Shown in pieces: positions 26,215 to 35,429 of a DNA stretch of 64,000 nucleotides; within the stretch, counting starts at the first letter, position 1, and the number at the start of each line of letters is the position of its first letter. Made by a program: the position numbers and the translations under genes. The stretch lies in the NCBI RefSeq assembly GCF_014243445.1, contig NZ_JACLQD010000002.1, forward strand, positions 558,001 to 622,000, in the 5' to 3' direction. The stretch is from Paragemmobacter straminiformis. Its GTDB lineage: Bacteria > Pseudomonadota > Alphaproteobacteria > Rhodobacterales > Rhodobacteraceae. The notes under the pieces were generated by a model. The model saw only the letters and a list, made by a program, of their open reading frames with translations, made no database searches and had not been told where the DNA came from.

Positions 26215-27246
26215 ATGAATCTGAAGGAATTGGCATCGCAGCTCGGTCTGTCGCCGACCACCGTGAGCCGTGCGCTGAACGGCTATCCCGAAGTGAACGA
26301 GGATACGCGCGAACGGGTGATGGCGGCGGCGAAGCGGCACAACTATCGCCCCAACACCAAGGCGATCCGGCTTGCGACGGGCCGCGCCTTTGCCATCGGC
26401 CATGTGATCCCGCTGGCGACGCGGCACGAGATCATGAACCCGATCTTTGCCGATTTCATCGCGGGCGCCGGCGAGACCTATTCCAAGAACGGCTATGACA
26501 TGGTGCTGTCGGTCGTGCCGGACGAGGACGAGACGCAGACCTATCGCGACCTCAAGGCGCGGGGCACGGTGGACGGGATGATCCTGCACGCGCCGCAGAT
26601 GGACGATGCGCGGATTCCGCTTCTGGTGGAGATCGGCATTCCCTTTGTGGTTCATGGCCGGGCGACCGGCGCCGCCCTGCCCTATTCCTGGGTTGACGTG
26701 AACAACCGCCGCGCCTTCCAGCGCGCGACCGAGTTCCTGCTTGACCTCGGGCATCGGCGGATCGCGCTGGTGAACGGGCTGGAAAACATGGATTTCGCCA
26801 TCCGCCGCCGCACCGGATTTACCGATGCGCTGCTGGCGCGGGGGCTGGCACCGGACAGCGCGATCATGGCATCGGACGAGATGACGGAAGTGTCGGGCTA
26901 TCGGGCGGCCAAGGCGATGCTGGCGATGGACGCGCCGCCGACGGCCTTTCTGGCCGCGTCGATGATTTCGGGCATGGGCGTGCGGCGCGCGGTCGAGGAG
27001 CGCGGCCTTGCCATCGGACGCGACATCTCGATCATCATCCATGACGACGACCTGTCCTACATGAAGAACGGCGAGGATGTGCCGATCTTCACCGCCACCC
27101 GGTCATCGGTGCGCGAGGCGGGGCGGCTGGCGGCGGAGATGCTGCTCGACATCATCGCGCATCCCGACCATGCGCCGCAGCAAAGGCTGCTCGAGGCGGA
27201 ACTGATCATCGGCCAGTCGACCGGACCGGCCCCTGCGAGGAATTGA
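26215..27246 (+). CDS. aglR: LacI-family regulator of alpha-glucoside use
   Basis: A 343-residue LacI/GalR regulator. The N-terminal helix-turn-helix reads MNLKELASQLGLSPTTVSRALNGYPEVNE and is followed by the hinge region NYRPNTKAIRLATG. The periplasmic-binding-like effector domain occupies residues about 62-335. It is divergent from aglEFGAK and lies directly upstream of a GH1 gene and glk. It most likely represses the agl operon and its own transcript until an alpha-glucoside or glucose derivative binds. The position matches aglR in Sinorhizobium. The next start lies 1 bp after its stop. Confidence 0.92.
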   Translation: MNLKELASQLGLSPTTVSRALNGYPEVNEDTRERVMAAAKRHNYRPNTKAIRLATGRAFAIGHVIPLATRHEIMNPIFADFIAGAGETYSKNGYDMVLSVVPDEDETQTYRDLKARGTVDGMILHAPQMDDARIPLLVEIGIPFVVHGRATGAALPYSWVDVNNRRAFQRATEFLLDLGHRRIALVNGLENMDFAIRRRTGFTDALLARGLAPDSAIMASDEMTEVSGYRAAKAMLAMDAPPTAFLAASMISGMGVRRAVEERGLAIGRDISIIIHDDDLSYMKNGEDVPIFTATRSSVREAGRLAAEMLLDIIAHPDHAPQQRLLEAELIIGQSTGPAPARN

Positions 27247-27247
27247 C

Positions 27248-28570
27248 ATGCTGTCCCGTTTCGACTTTCCCGAAGGCTTCGTTTTCGGGGCCGCGACGGC
27301 GGCCTACCAGATCGAGGGCAGCGCGTTCGGCGGCTGCGGGCCGTGCCATTGGGACAGCTTTGCCGCGACGCCGGGCAATGTGGTGCGCGCCGAGGACGGG
27401 GCGCGCGCCTGCGACCATTACCACCGATGGCCCGAGGATCTTGACCTGTTGAAACGGGCCAATATGGACGGCTACCGCTTTTCCACATCCTGGGCGCGGG
27501 TGATGCCGGACGGGCGGACGGTGAACCCCGAAGGCATGGCCTTTTACGACCGGCTGGTCGACGGGATGCTGGAGCGCGGGTTGAAACCCTTCCAGACGCT
27601 CTACCACTGGGAGATGCCCTCGGCGCTGGCCGATCAGGGCGGCTGGACCAACCGCGACACCTGCCTGCGCTTTGCGGATTTCGCGCAGGCCGTCACCGAA
27701 AGACTGGGCGACCGCGTCGCCGCCATCGCCACGATCAACGAGCCGTGGTGCGTGGCGTGGCTGTCGCATTTCATGGGGGTCCATGCGCCCGGCCTGCGCG
27801 ATATCCGCGCGGCGGCGCGGGCGATGCATCACATCCTGCTGGCGCATGGTCTGGCGGTCGAGCGGATGCGGGGCATGGGTCAGGGCAATCTGGGGATCGT
27901 GCTGAACTTCGACCACGCCAATGCCGCAAGCGACGACCCGAGGGATGTGGCCGCCGCCGACCGCTGGGACGGCATCTTCAACCGCTGGTTCATCGAAGCC
28001 ATCACCAAACGCAGCTACCCCGCCGCCGTGCTTGAGGGGCTTGCCCCGCATATGCCCGCCAAATGGCAGGACGACATGGCCGTGATCGGCCAAAAGCTCG
28101 ACTGGCTGGGGGTGAACTATTACACGCGCCACATCCAGAAACATGTCGAGGGGCCGTGGCCCAATATCGGCGATGTTGCGGGCGACCTGCCGAAAACCCA
28201 GATGGGCTGGGAAATCTATCCCGACGGCCTGCACCATTTCCTGACGCGCCTTGCGCGGGACTATGTCGGCGATCTGCCGATCTACGTGACCGAGAACGGC
28301 ATGGCGAATGCAGACGAGCTGGCGGGCGGTGCGGTGACCGACACAGTGCGCGAGGATTATCTTTTCGCCCATCTTGCCGCGACGAAGCGGGCCATTTCGG
28401 ACGGGGCCAATGTGAAGGGCTTCTTCTACTGGTCGCTTCTGGACAATTACGAATGGGCCGAGGGCTATGAAAAACGCTTCGGACTGGTGCATGTGGATTT
28501 CGACAGCTTGGCAAGGGTGCCCAAATCCTCGTACCACGCGCTGGCACGGGCATTGGCCCGCAACGACTGA
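27248..28570 (+). CDS. bglB: Beta-glucosidase (GH1)
   Basis: A 440-residue GH1 enzyme that cleaves terminal beta-glucosides. The family N-terminus FPEGFVFGAATAAYQIEG is intact. The acid/base is Glu165 in TINEPW and the nucleophile Glu349 in YVTENG. The C-terminal WSLLDNYEWAEGYEKRFGLVHVDF is the classical GH1 ending. There is no signal peptide, so it acts on imported substrates. It starts 1 bp after aglR and is followed by glk, so the unit converts both alpha- and beta-linked disaccharides to glucose and then glucose 6-phosphate. The gene symbol is by similarity. Confidence 0.92.
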   Translation: MLSRFDFPEGFVFGAATAAYQIEGSAFGGCGPCHWDSFAATPGNVVRAEDGARACDHYHRWPEDLDLLKRANMDGYRFSTSWARVMPDGRTVNPEGMAFYDRLVDGMLERGLKPFQTLYHWEMPSALADQGGWTNRDTCLRFADFAQAVTERLGDRVAAIATINEPWCVAWLSHFMGVHAPGLRDIRAAARAMHHILLAHGLAVERMRGMGQGNLGIVLNFDHANAASDDPRDVAAADRWDGIFNRWFIEAITKRSYPAAVLEGLAPHMPAKWQDDMAVIGQKLDWLGVNYYTRHIQKHVEGPWPNIGDVAGDLPKTQMGWEIYPDGLHHFLTRLARDYVGDLPIYVTENGMANADELAGGAVTDTVREDYLFAHLAATKRAISDGANVKGFFYWSLLDNYEWAEGYEKRFGLVHVDFDSLARVPKSSYHALARALARND

Positions 28571-28582
28571 GGGACCTCGACC

Positions 28583-29557
28583 ATGACGCTTGCCATCCTT
28601 GCCGATATCGGCGGAACCAATACACGTGTGGCGCTGGCCGATGGAACCGTGGTGCGGACCGACTCGATCCGGCGCTATCCGAACGGTGACTACAAGGCCG
28701 CGGGAAAGGATATCGCGGATATCCTGCGTGACTATCTGGCGGAAACGGGGGCGGCCGTGTCGGGCGTCTGTGTCGCGGCGGCGGGGCCGGTGCAGGACGG
28801 GGTCGCGGTGATGACCAACCTGCGCTGGGCGATGGATGCGCCGATGCTGCGGGCAGTCACGGGGGCAAGCCGGGTCGCGATCCTGAACGACCTGCAGGCG
28901 CAGGGGCATGCCTTGGGCCATATTCCGGCGGCCAATCTGCGCCCCGTGATCGAGGGGCCGCAACAGGCCGGGGCGGCCATGCTGGTCGTGGGGCTGGGCA
29001 CGGGTGTGAACGCGGCCCCCGTGCATGGCAGCGGCGCGGCGCGGGTGGTGCCGCCGTCGGAATGCGGGCATGTCAACATGCCGGTGCGGTCCGAGGAAGA
29101 CCTTGCGCTGATGCGCTTCATCGAAAGGCTGCTTGCCGCGCGCGGAGAGACCGCGCATTGCGGGGTCGAGGAAGTGCTGGCCGGGCGGGGGCTTGCCAAT
29201 CTTTACGCCTTTGCGGCCAGCGTGGCGGGCAAGGCGGGGGCGCTCGCCTCTGCCGATGTGCTGGCAGCGCTGGATGCGGGCGATGCGGTGGCCGAACATG
29301 CCGCGCGGCTTTACACGCGCATTCTGGCGCAGGCCCTTGCCGACCTTGCGCTGATCCACCTGCCCTATGGCGGCATCTACCTGATCGGCGGCATGTCGCG
29401 CGCCATGACCCCGCATTTCGCGCGCTTCGGCCTGACGCAGACCTTCCGCGAGGCGCGGCGGGTCGATCTGTTGCAAACGGCCTTTTCGGTCACTGTGGTC
29501 GAGGATGATTTCGCGGCATTGACGGGCTGCGCCGCCTATCTTGCCGCCACCACCTGA
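28583..29557 (+). CDS. glk: Glucokinase
   Basis: A 324-residue glucokinase of the bacterial Glk type, which phosphorylates glucose with ATP. The phosphate-1 motif is LADIGGTNTRVAL (residues about 5-17). NDLQAQGHAL in the central part carries the catalytic Asp, and LVVGLGTGVNAA is the adenosine/phosphate region. The sequence ESG-equivalent ECGHVN is also visible. Located 12 bp after the GH1 gene, it completes glucose assimilation for the agl module. A GC hairpin terminates the region. Confidence 0.95.
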   Translation: MTLAILADIGGTNTRVALADGTVVRTDSIRRYPNGDYKAAGKDIADILRDYLAETGAAVSGVCVAAAGPVQDGVAVMTNLRWAMDAPMLRAVTGASRVAILNDLQAQGHALGHIPAANLRPVIEGPQQAGAAMLVVGLGTGVNAAPVHGSGAARVVPPSECGHVNMPVRSEEDLALMRFIERLLAARGETAHCGVEEVLAGRGLANLYAFAASVAGKAGALASADVLAALDAGDAVAEHAARLYTRILAQALADLALIHLPYGGIYLIGGMSRAMTPHFARFGLTQTFREARRVDLLQTAFSVTVVEDDFAALTGCAAYLAATT

Positions 29558-29597
29558 CGCGGCCTTCATACTCGTCCAAATATCCCGCGGGGGGTTC

Positions 29598-29620
29598 AAG
29601 GGGGGCGCGAAGCCCCCCTT
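29598..29620. terminator. Bidirectional hairpin after glk
   Basis: AAGGGGGGC-GCGAA-GCCCCCCTT forms a 9-bp perfect stem between the convergent glk and hydrolase genes. The preceding AAATATCCCGCGGGGGG links it to the dispersed GGATATTT repeat. Confidence 0.7.
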
Positions 29621-29623
29621 CTG

Positions 29624-30289
29624 CTAGGCCTGCGGCAGATGTTCGCGCAGGAATTGCAGTGCCACGCCAAGCCCGTCGGGGGCGATGCCGTGGCCCGAGC
29701 CTTTCATCACATGGCCATAGGTGTCGAAGCCCGCGCCGACCAGCGCATCGCCGGCATCGGCCATGTCGGAAAAGGGCACGACATCGTCGCGGTCGCCATG
29801 CATCAGCAGGACCGGCGGCTTGACCCGCATCTCGGCCTGAAGCCTTTCGGGCGCGAGCAGGCGACCGGAGCAGGCGACGACGCCCGCGATGGCCCTGTCG
29901 CGGCGCGGGGCGACGTGAAGCGACATCATCGCCCCCTGCGAAAAGCCGAACAGCGCAAGGGCTTCGGGGCCAAGCCCTTCGTCCGCGAGGCGGGCGTCGA
30001 GGAAAGCGTTCAGGTCGTCTGCTGCATCGGCCAGCCCCTGACGGGCCTGCGCCTCGGTCGAGCCGTCGAAGCGGGGGATGGGAAACCACTGGAAGCCGAA
30101 GGGATTGCCCGCGCAGGGTTCGGGGGCGTCGGGGGCGAAAAAGGCGGTGCCGGGAAGGTGCGGGGCCAGCGGGTCGGCAAGGCCGAGCAGGTCGTCGCCA
30201 TTCGCGCCGTAGCCGTGGACCAGCACGACGATCGAGCGGGCCTTGCCCGAAGGGGCCCCTGCCCGTTTGAAGCTGAGTTGGCGCGTCAT
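29624..30289 (-). CDS. Alpha/beta-hydrolase, phospholipase/carboxylesterase family
   Basis: A 221-residue esterase of the acyl-protein-thioesterase-like group. The oxyanion strand is VVLVHGYGANGDDL, the nucleophile elbow is GFSQGAMM, the acid is in LMHGDRDDVVPF, and the catalytic histidine is in GSGHGIAP near the C-terminus. No signal peptide is visible. Its start overlaps the alkA stop by 4 bp, so the two are co-translated. The natural substrate is unknown; short-chain esters or lysophospholipids are usual for this family. Confidence 0.87.
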   Translation of the reverse strand: MTRQLSFKRAGAPSGKARSIVVLVHGYGANGDDLLGLADPLAPHLPGTAFFAPDAPEPCAGNPFGFQWFPIPRFDGSTEAQARQGLADAADDLNAFLDARLADEGLGPEALALFGFSQGAMMSLHVAPRRDRAIAGVVACSGRLLAPERLQAEMRVKPPVLLMHGDRDDVVPFSDMADAGDALVGAGFDTYGHVMKGSGHGIAPDGLGVALQFLREHLPQA

Positions 30290-30915
30290 GTGATCCCCTC
30301 GCGGCTTTTGGCAACGTGGTAATAGGCCCAGAGCATCTGCGCCGCAACCGACCGCCACGGGCGCCAGTCTTCGGCCATGCGGCGCAGGTCCTTTTCCGTG
30401 GGGCGTGCGGGCAGGTCGAAAAGCAGGCGGGCGGCTTCCTGAAGGGCAAGATCATTGGCCGCGAACACATCGGCGCGGCCAAGGGCGAACATGGCGTAGA
30501 TCTCGGCCGTCCAGCGGCCGATGCCGGGAACGGCGGTGAGGGTGGTGACGATATCCTCTTCGGGCATAAGCCGCAGGGCGTCGAAGTCGATTCCCGCGCG
30601 GGCGAGTTCGCGGGCATAGCGGGCCTTTTGCCGCGACAGGCCAAGCGCGCGCAGCGCCTCGTCGCTGGCCGTGGCAAGGGATGAGGGGTGGATCATGCCC
30701 GCCGCTTCCAGACGCGCCATGATCGCCCGGGCCGAGGCGACCGAGACCTGCTGGCTGACGATGGCCCCCAGAAGGGCCGCGAACCCTTCGTCCCTGCGGC
30801 GCAGCGGCAGCGGGCCATGCAGGGGGATGACGCGGGCAAAACGCGGATCGCGCGCGGCAAGCCATGCGGCGCCCTCGGCCAGACAGTCAGGGGTTGAAAG
30901 GATGCGACCGACCAT
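30286..30915 (-). CDS. alkA: DNA-3-methyladenine glycosylase II
   Basis: A 209-residue base-excision glycosylase of the HhH-GPD superfamily that removes alkylated purines. The helix-hairpin-helix segment is TAVPGIGRWTAEIYAMFALG and the catalytic aspartate is Asp155 in FAANDLALQ. It is short and lacks the N-terminal domain of E. coli AlkA, as is normal for alphaproteobacterial forms. The ATG at 30915 has GGGGGAA about 10 bases upstream. It overlaps the downstream hydrolase by 4 bp. No ada gene is nearby. Confidence 0.88.
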   Translation of the reverse strand: MVGRILSTPDCLAEGAAWLAARDPRFARVIPLHGPLPLRRRDEGFAALLGAIVSQQVSVASARAIMARLEAAGMIHPSSLATASDEALRALGLSRQKARYARELARAGIDFDALRLMPEEDIVTTLTAVPGIGRWTAEIYAMFALGRADVFAANDLALQEAARLLFDLPARPTEKDLRRMAEDWRPWRSVAAQMLWAYYHVAKSREGIT

Positions 30916-31009
30916 GCGCCCAGCATTCCCCCATGCGGCAAGATGTGCAAGCCATGTGTCGCTGGCAGGCTTGCGCCAAAGCCGGAGCATGGCCTAGACA
31001 AGGCGCATC

Positions 31010-32242
31010 ATGACCACCACATCCCCCCTTCCCGCCGCCGCGTCCGACCGTTTGGCCAAGCGCAATGTCCTTGTCCTTGTCGCGGCGCAGGCTGTGATGG
31101 GGTCGCAGATGCCGATGATCTTCATCGTAGCGGGGCTGGCGGGGCAAAGCCTTGCGCCCAATGCCTGCTGGGCGACGCTGCCGATCAGCTTTGCGGTGAT
31201 CGGCTCGATGCTGACGGCGACGCCGCTGTCGGCCCTGATGCAGAAATACGGGCGCAAGGCCGGGTTCGCCGTCGGGGCGCTGGGGGGCGCTGCGGGCGGG
31301 GCCATCGGGGCTTATGGCCTTTTGACGCAAAGTTTCCTGCTGTTCGTGATCGGCGCGCTGTTCACGGGCATCTACATGTCGGCGCAGGGGTTCTACCGCT
31401 TTGCCGCCGCCGACACGGCGTCAGAGGCGTTCCGCCCCAAGGCGATTTCATGGGTGATGGCGGGGGGGCTTTTGTCCGCCGTGGTCGGCCCGCAGCTGGT
31501 GAAGCTGACGGCGGATGCGATGGTGGTGCCCTTTCTTGGCACCTATATCGCGGTGATGCTGCTGAACCTGCTGGGCATCTTCCTGTTCACGCTGCTCGAC
31601 ATTCCCAAGCCGAAACCGCCCGTCGAGGGCGCGTCCAAGGGGCGGACGCGGATGGAGATGATCCGCACGCCGCGCATCGTGGTCGCCATGATCTGCGCGA
31701 CCGTGTCCTATGCGCTCATGAACCTTGTGATGACCTCGTCGCCGCTGGCGGTGGTGGGCTGCGGCTATACCAAATCCAACGCGGCCGATGTGGTGACGGG
31801 CCATGTGCTGGCGATGTATATCCCGTCGTTCTTCACCGGCCACCTGATCGCACGGTTCGGGGCCGAGAAGGTGGTGGCGGTGGGTCTGTTCATTCTTGCG
31901 GGCGCGGGCGCGGTGGCGATGAGCGGCTTTGACCTTGAGCATTTCTTCATCGCGCTCGCCCTGCTTGGCCTTGGCTGGAACTTTGGCTTCATCGGGGCCA
32001 CGACCATGCTGACGGCCGAACAGAGCCCCGCCGAAAAGGGCCGTCTGCAAGGGCTGAACGATCTTGTCGTCTTTGGCGGGGTGACGATGGCGTCGTTCTC
32101 GTCGGGGGGGTTGATGAACTGCTCGGGCGGATCGGTGCATGCGGGCTGGCAGGCGGTGAACCTTGCCATGCTGCCCTTCCTTGTCCTTGCGGGGGGCGCG
32201 CTGATCTGGCTGGCGCTGCGGCCCGCGACGGAAAAAGCCTAA
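31010..32242 (+). CDS. MFS transporter
   Basis: A 410-residue major facilitator with twelve predicted helices. Features include the first helix NVLVLVAAQAVMGSQMPMIFIVAGLAG, loop 2-3 LMQKYGRKAGF, and a central loop KPKPPVEGASKGRTRMEM between the two six-helix halves. The family is common and its substrate is not predictable. Its stop codon overlaps the stop of the convergent Hint gene (CTAA), an unusually tight 3' arrangement. Confidence 0.85.
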   Translation: MTTTSPLPAAASDRLAKRNVLVLVAAQAVMGSQMPMIFIVAGLAGQSLAPNACWATLPISFAVIGSMLTATPLSALMQKYGRKAGFAVGALGGAAGGAIGAYGLLTQSFLLFVIGALFTGIYMSAQGFYRFAAADTASEAFRPKAISWVMAGGLLSAVVGPQLVKLTADAMVVPFLGTYIAVMLLNLLGIFLFTLLDIPKPKPPVEGASKGRTRMEMIRTPRIVVAMICATVSYALMNLVMTSSPLAVVGCGYTKSNAADVVTGHVLAMYIPSFFTGHLIARFGAEKVVAVGLFILAGAGAVAMSGFDLEHFFIALALLGLGWNFGFIGATTMLTAEQSPAEKGRLQGLNDLVVFGGVTMASFSSGGLMNCSGGSVHAGWQAVNLAMLPFLVLAGGALIWLALRPATEKA

Positions 32243-32781
32243 AGCGACAGGCGCAGCAAGCGCCCATCGGCGGGGCTGAGGCTGGGAACGGCGGCGCAGC
32301 CCTGCGCCAGCAGCAGGCCATCGACCACCAGGAGCGCGGGGCGTTCGAGCGTCAGGTTGTGCCAAGTCAGGCCCGACGGCAATTCGATGACCGCGACATC
32401 CTCGCCATTGGCAAGGGCCTCGACGGGAACCAGCGCCTCGTCCAGCCCGAAATGCAGCGACAAGGCATCGCCCGCGACCAGCATCGCGGCATCATGGGGC
32501 AGAAGCACGGGGCGTTCGGGGCAGCCGTAGCCGCAGGCATCGGCGGCGACACGCAGCACGGTGGCGGCGCGGCCGCGGACATGGACGGTCTCGATCGCCG
32601 CGATGCAGGTTGCATGGCCATCACGGTCGGTCACCAGATCGCCGGGAAGCAGGTCTTCGACCGCGCACCAGCCAAAGGGCGTCAGCAGACGCGCGCCCTG
32701 CGCAAGGCCGCAGGGTTCGGGCTGGATGGAATAGGCGACCGAAGCGGCGCTTCTTACGGGAATGGCTCGGCTCGGGCGCAT
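32239..32781 (-). CDS. Hint-domain (Hedgehog/intein-type) protein
   Basis: A 180-residue protein of the Hint_2 type common in Rhodobacteraceae. The Hint N-terminal motif is visible as CGLAQGARLLTPFGWCAVEDLLPGDLV, including a GARLLTPxGWxxVE strand and the PGDLV turn. Further on are RPVLLPHDAAMLV and a C-terminal LERPALLVVDGLLL. The start is uncertain: the ATG at 32781 has GCAGGA upstream, while an ATG at 32847 would lengthen the protein. No secreted N-terminal domain precedes the Hint module, so whether it self-processes is unclear. It lies convergent with the MFS gene. Confidence 0.75.
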   Translation of the reverse strand: MRPSRAIPVRSAASVAYSIQPEPCGLAQGARLLTPFGWCAVEDLLPGDLVTDRDGHATCIAAIETVHVRGRAATVLRVAADACGYGCPERPVLLPHDAAMLVAGDALSLHFGLDEALVPVEALANGEDVAVIELPSGLTWHNLTLERPALLVVDGLLLAQGCAAVPSLSPADGRLLRLSL

Positions 32782-32919
32782 TTCGGGGCGGTTCCTGCAA
32801 TGGCGGCTACACGGAAAGACAAAAGCGTTAACGGCAGAGACAATCATTTCCTTAGGGAAAGATTGACGCCGCTTTGCGACGCAGAGCCGACGCAAAGAAG
32901 GTAAGTTTGCGGCAGAGGG

Positions 32920-33690
32920 TCAGAGACCGAGGAGCGAAAGCCGGGTCAGGCCGAAACGGCGGGCAAATTCCGAAAGCGCAAGCGTGCCGTCGGCAACGCG
33001 CAGGGGTTCGCGCGCGGCAAGGCGCAGCAGGGCCGGGGCCTGCCAACCGGCATGAAGCGCCGCACGGGCCGGTTGCGGAATGGCAGCGCGGGTTCGGGCA
33101 TAGTCGTCAAGGCGCGCCAGACCCTCGCGCGCGAGGGCGGCCACGGCTTCGGCGCGTCCGTCGATCAGCGGCACCCTGCCACGGTCTTCCAGTGCGGGCA
33201 CGGCGCGAAGATAGGCGGCAAGGCCGGCAGCCCAGCCGAAGGCGCGGACCGGTGCCTCGGCTGCGGCGGGGGCGCCAAGGGCGCAAGCGCCGGCCCAGAA
33301 CAGCCCTGCGGCGGTGTCGTCGAGATAGGCGTCAAAGGCGGCGCGGTCCTCGAACGGGTCGGCGTAGATGTCCCAGCGGCGGGCTTCGACCAGACGGTCC
33401 AGCAGCCCGGCGGGCAGGTCATTGTCGCGGATCAGCGCGGCAAGGGGGCCTGCCACTTCATGCGCCCGCGACTGGCCCCTCGCCGCCTCGGCCAGAATGT
33501 CGCGCCACCATTGCAGACGCATCTCGGCGATCATCGCCTCTTTCGTCACCCAAGGGGCGCGGGCAACTTCGAGGTTGAAGGCGTAAAGCACGAAAAGCGG
33601 CGCGCGGGCCGCGACGGGGGCGGTCATCGTGGCGGCGAAACGGTCGGGGTCGCCGCGTTGGACCAGTGCCGCGCAGGCGTCGACGGTCAT
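32920..33690 (-). CDS. Squalene/phytoene-synthase-like protein
   Basis: A 256-residue all-helical protein of the squalene/phytoene synthase superfamily. Features include MRLQWWRDILAEAARG, EARRWDIYADPFED, and GWAAGLAAYLRAVPALEDRGRVPL in place of the second aspartate motif. These resemble the NDUFAF6-like branch, which in mitochondria assists complex I assembly, more than true prenyl synthases. Its start overlaps the cimA stop by 4 bp. No carotenoid or hopanoid gene is nearby. I assign the superfamily firmly but not an enzymatic role. Confidence 0.8.
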   Translation of the reverse strand: MTVDACAALVQRGDPDRFAATMTAPVAARAPLFVLYAFNLEVARAPWVTKEAMIAEMRLQWWRDILAEAARGQSRAHEVAGPLAALIRDNDLPAGLLDRLVEARRWDIYADPFEDRAAFDAYLDDTAAGLFWAGACALGAPAAAEAPVRAFGWAAGLAAYLRAVPALEDRGRVPLIDGRAEAVAALAREGLARLDDYARTRAAIPQPARAALHAGWQAPALLRLAAREPLRVADGTLALSEFARRFGLTRLSLLGL

Positions 33691-35312
33691 GCGCCGACCG
33701 GCTGGCCGTGGTCGCGGATCAGCTTCCATGTGATGGCGTCAAGCAGCGCCTCGAACGAGGCGTCGACGATATTGGCGCTGACCCCCACGGTCGACCAGCG
33801 GCGGCCCGCGCTGTCCTCGCTGTCGATGATGACGCGGGTCACGGCCTCGGTGCCGCCCTGGGTGATGCGCACCTTGAAATCGACCAGATGCATGTCGTCG
33901 ATGCAGGCCTGATAGGGGCCGAGGTCCTTGGCCAGCGCCTTGGCAAGCGCGTTGACAGGGCCGCGGTCGGTGCCGGTCTCATCCATCGATTCCGAGACCG
34001 AAAGCATCTTCGTCTCGCCGATCTTCACCACCACCACGGCCTCGGACAGGCTGACCATCCGGTTGTACTTGTTCTTCCGCCGCTCGACGGTGACGCGGTA
34101 GCGCTTGACCTCGAAGAAGGTGGGCAAAAGGCCAAGCTCGGCGCGGGCGACAAGCTCGAAACTCGCCTGCGCGCCGTCATAGGCGTAGCCCTGATCCTCG
34201 CGCTCCTTGACGATCTCGAGGATGCGGCCAAGGCGGGGGTCTTTCGGCTCGACGGCAATGCCTGCCGAGGCGAGGCGGGCGCGCAGGTTCGACTGGCCTG
34301 CCTGATTGCTCATCGGGATGACGCGCTCGTTGCCGACGCGGGCGGGGTCGATATGTTCGTAGGTGGTCGGATCCTTGAGGATCGCGCTGGCATGCAGCCC
34401 CGCCTTGTGGGCAAAGGCCGAAGCGCCCACGTAAGGGGCCGAACGCAGCGGCACGCGGTTCAGGATGTCGTCAAGCTGGCGCGACACGCGCAGCAGGTTG
34501 GCAAGCGCGGCTTCGGTGATGCCGGTGCGGAAGCGGTCCTTGTAGGGGGCCTTCAGCAACAGGGTCGGGATCAGCGTGGTGAGGTTGGCGTTGCCGCACC
34601 GCTCGCCCAGACCGTTCAGCGTGCCCTGGATCTGGCGCGCGCCCGCATCCACCGCCGCCAGCGAATTGGCCACCGCATTGCCCGTGTCGTCATGGCAATG
34701 GATGCCAAGCCGCTCACCGGGGATGCCCGCCGCGATCACCTCGGCCACCACGCGGCCCACTTCGGCGGGAAGGGTGCCGCCGTTGGTGTCGCAAAGCACG
34801 ATCCAGCGCGCGCCCGCGTCGAGTGCCGCGCGCAGGCAGGACAGCGCATAGGCCGGATCGGCACGATAGCCGTCGAAGAAATGTTCGGCATCGAGCAGCG
34901 CCTCGCGCCCCTTGGCCACGCAATGGGCGACACTGGCGCGGATGGCCTCGACATTCTCTTCGAGCGTGCAGCCAAGCGCGGTGCGGACATGGAATTCATG
35001 CGCCTTGCCCACCAGACAGACAGCAGGCGTGCCCGCATCCAGCACGGCCGCCAGCACATCGTCATTCTCGGCCGAACGGCCCACGCGCTTGGTCATGCCA
35101 AAGGCGGTCATCGTGGCGCGGGTTTTCGGGGCGGCGGCGAAAAAGTCGCTGTCGGTCGGGTTCGCGCCCGGCCAGCCGCCCTCGATGTAATCCACGCCAA
35201 GGTCATCGAGCGCCGTCGCGATCAGGCGCTTCTCGGCGGTGGAAAACTGCACCCCCTGCGTCTGCTGCCCGTCGCGCAGGGTGGTGTCGAAGAGGGTGAG
35301 TGTCTCGGTCAT
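33687..35312 (-). CDS. cimA: Citramalate synthase
   Basis: A 541-residue enzyme of the LeuA/CimA family, expected to join pyruvate and acetyl-CoA to form citramalate on the threonine-independent route to 2-oxobutyrate and isoleucine. The N-terminus LFDTTLRDGQQTQGVQFS is diagnostic of the CimA type. HCHDDTGNAVANSLAAVDAGA holds metal-binding histidines, and GLGERCGNANL is the family glycine-rich loop. The C-terminal regulatory dimerisation domain covers residues about 400-541. The frame runs upstream into repeat DNA; the ATG at 35312 is the real start. Confidence 0.92.
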   Translation of the reverse strand: MTETLTLFDTTLRDGQQTQGVQFSTAEKRLIATALDDLGVDYIEGGWPGANPTDSDFFAAAPKTRATMTAFGMTKRVGRSAENDDVLAAVLDAGTPAVCLVGKAHEFHVRTALGCTLEENVEAIRASVAHCVAKGREALLDAEHFFDGYRADPAYALSCLRAALDAGARWIVLCDTNGGTLPAEVGRVVAEVIAAGIPGERLGIHCHDDTGNAVANSLAAVDAGARQIQGTLNGLGERCGNANLTTLIPTLLLKAPYKDRFRTGITEAALANLLRVSRQLDDILNRVPLRSAPYVGASAFAHKAGLHASAILKDPTTYEHIDPARVGNERVIPMSNQAGQSNLRARLASAGIAVEPKDPRLGRILEIVKEREDQGYAYDGAQASFELVARAELGLLPTFFEVKRYRVTVERRKNKYNRMVSLSEAVVVVKIGETKMLSVSESMDETGTDRGPVNALAKALAKDLGPYQACIDDMHLVDFKVRITQGGTEAVTRVIIDSEDSAGRRWSTVGVSANIVDASFEALLDAITWKLIRDHGQPVGA

Positions 35313-35322
35313 GCGCGGTCCC

Positions 35323-35387
35323 CTTCCTCTTGCCCGAAATATCCTCGGGGGGTGAGGCCGCAGGCCGAGGGGGGCAGACAGCCCCCC
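35323..35387 (-). repeat. Dispersed repeat with GGATATTT core, copy 2 (inverted)
   Basis: Read on the minus strand this matches copy 1 at 8014-8081: GGGGGGC-TGTCT-GCCCCCC, a short inner GC palindrome, then CACCCCCCGAGGATATTT and GGGCAAGAGGAAG. The tail lies directly upstream of the cimA start, so GAGGAAG may serve as its ribosome-binding site. Confidence 0.82.
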
Positions 35388-35429
35388 TGCCCCGCGTTCG
35401 CCAAGGCAAAGGCCGGACGGGTCGCGCGA

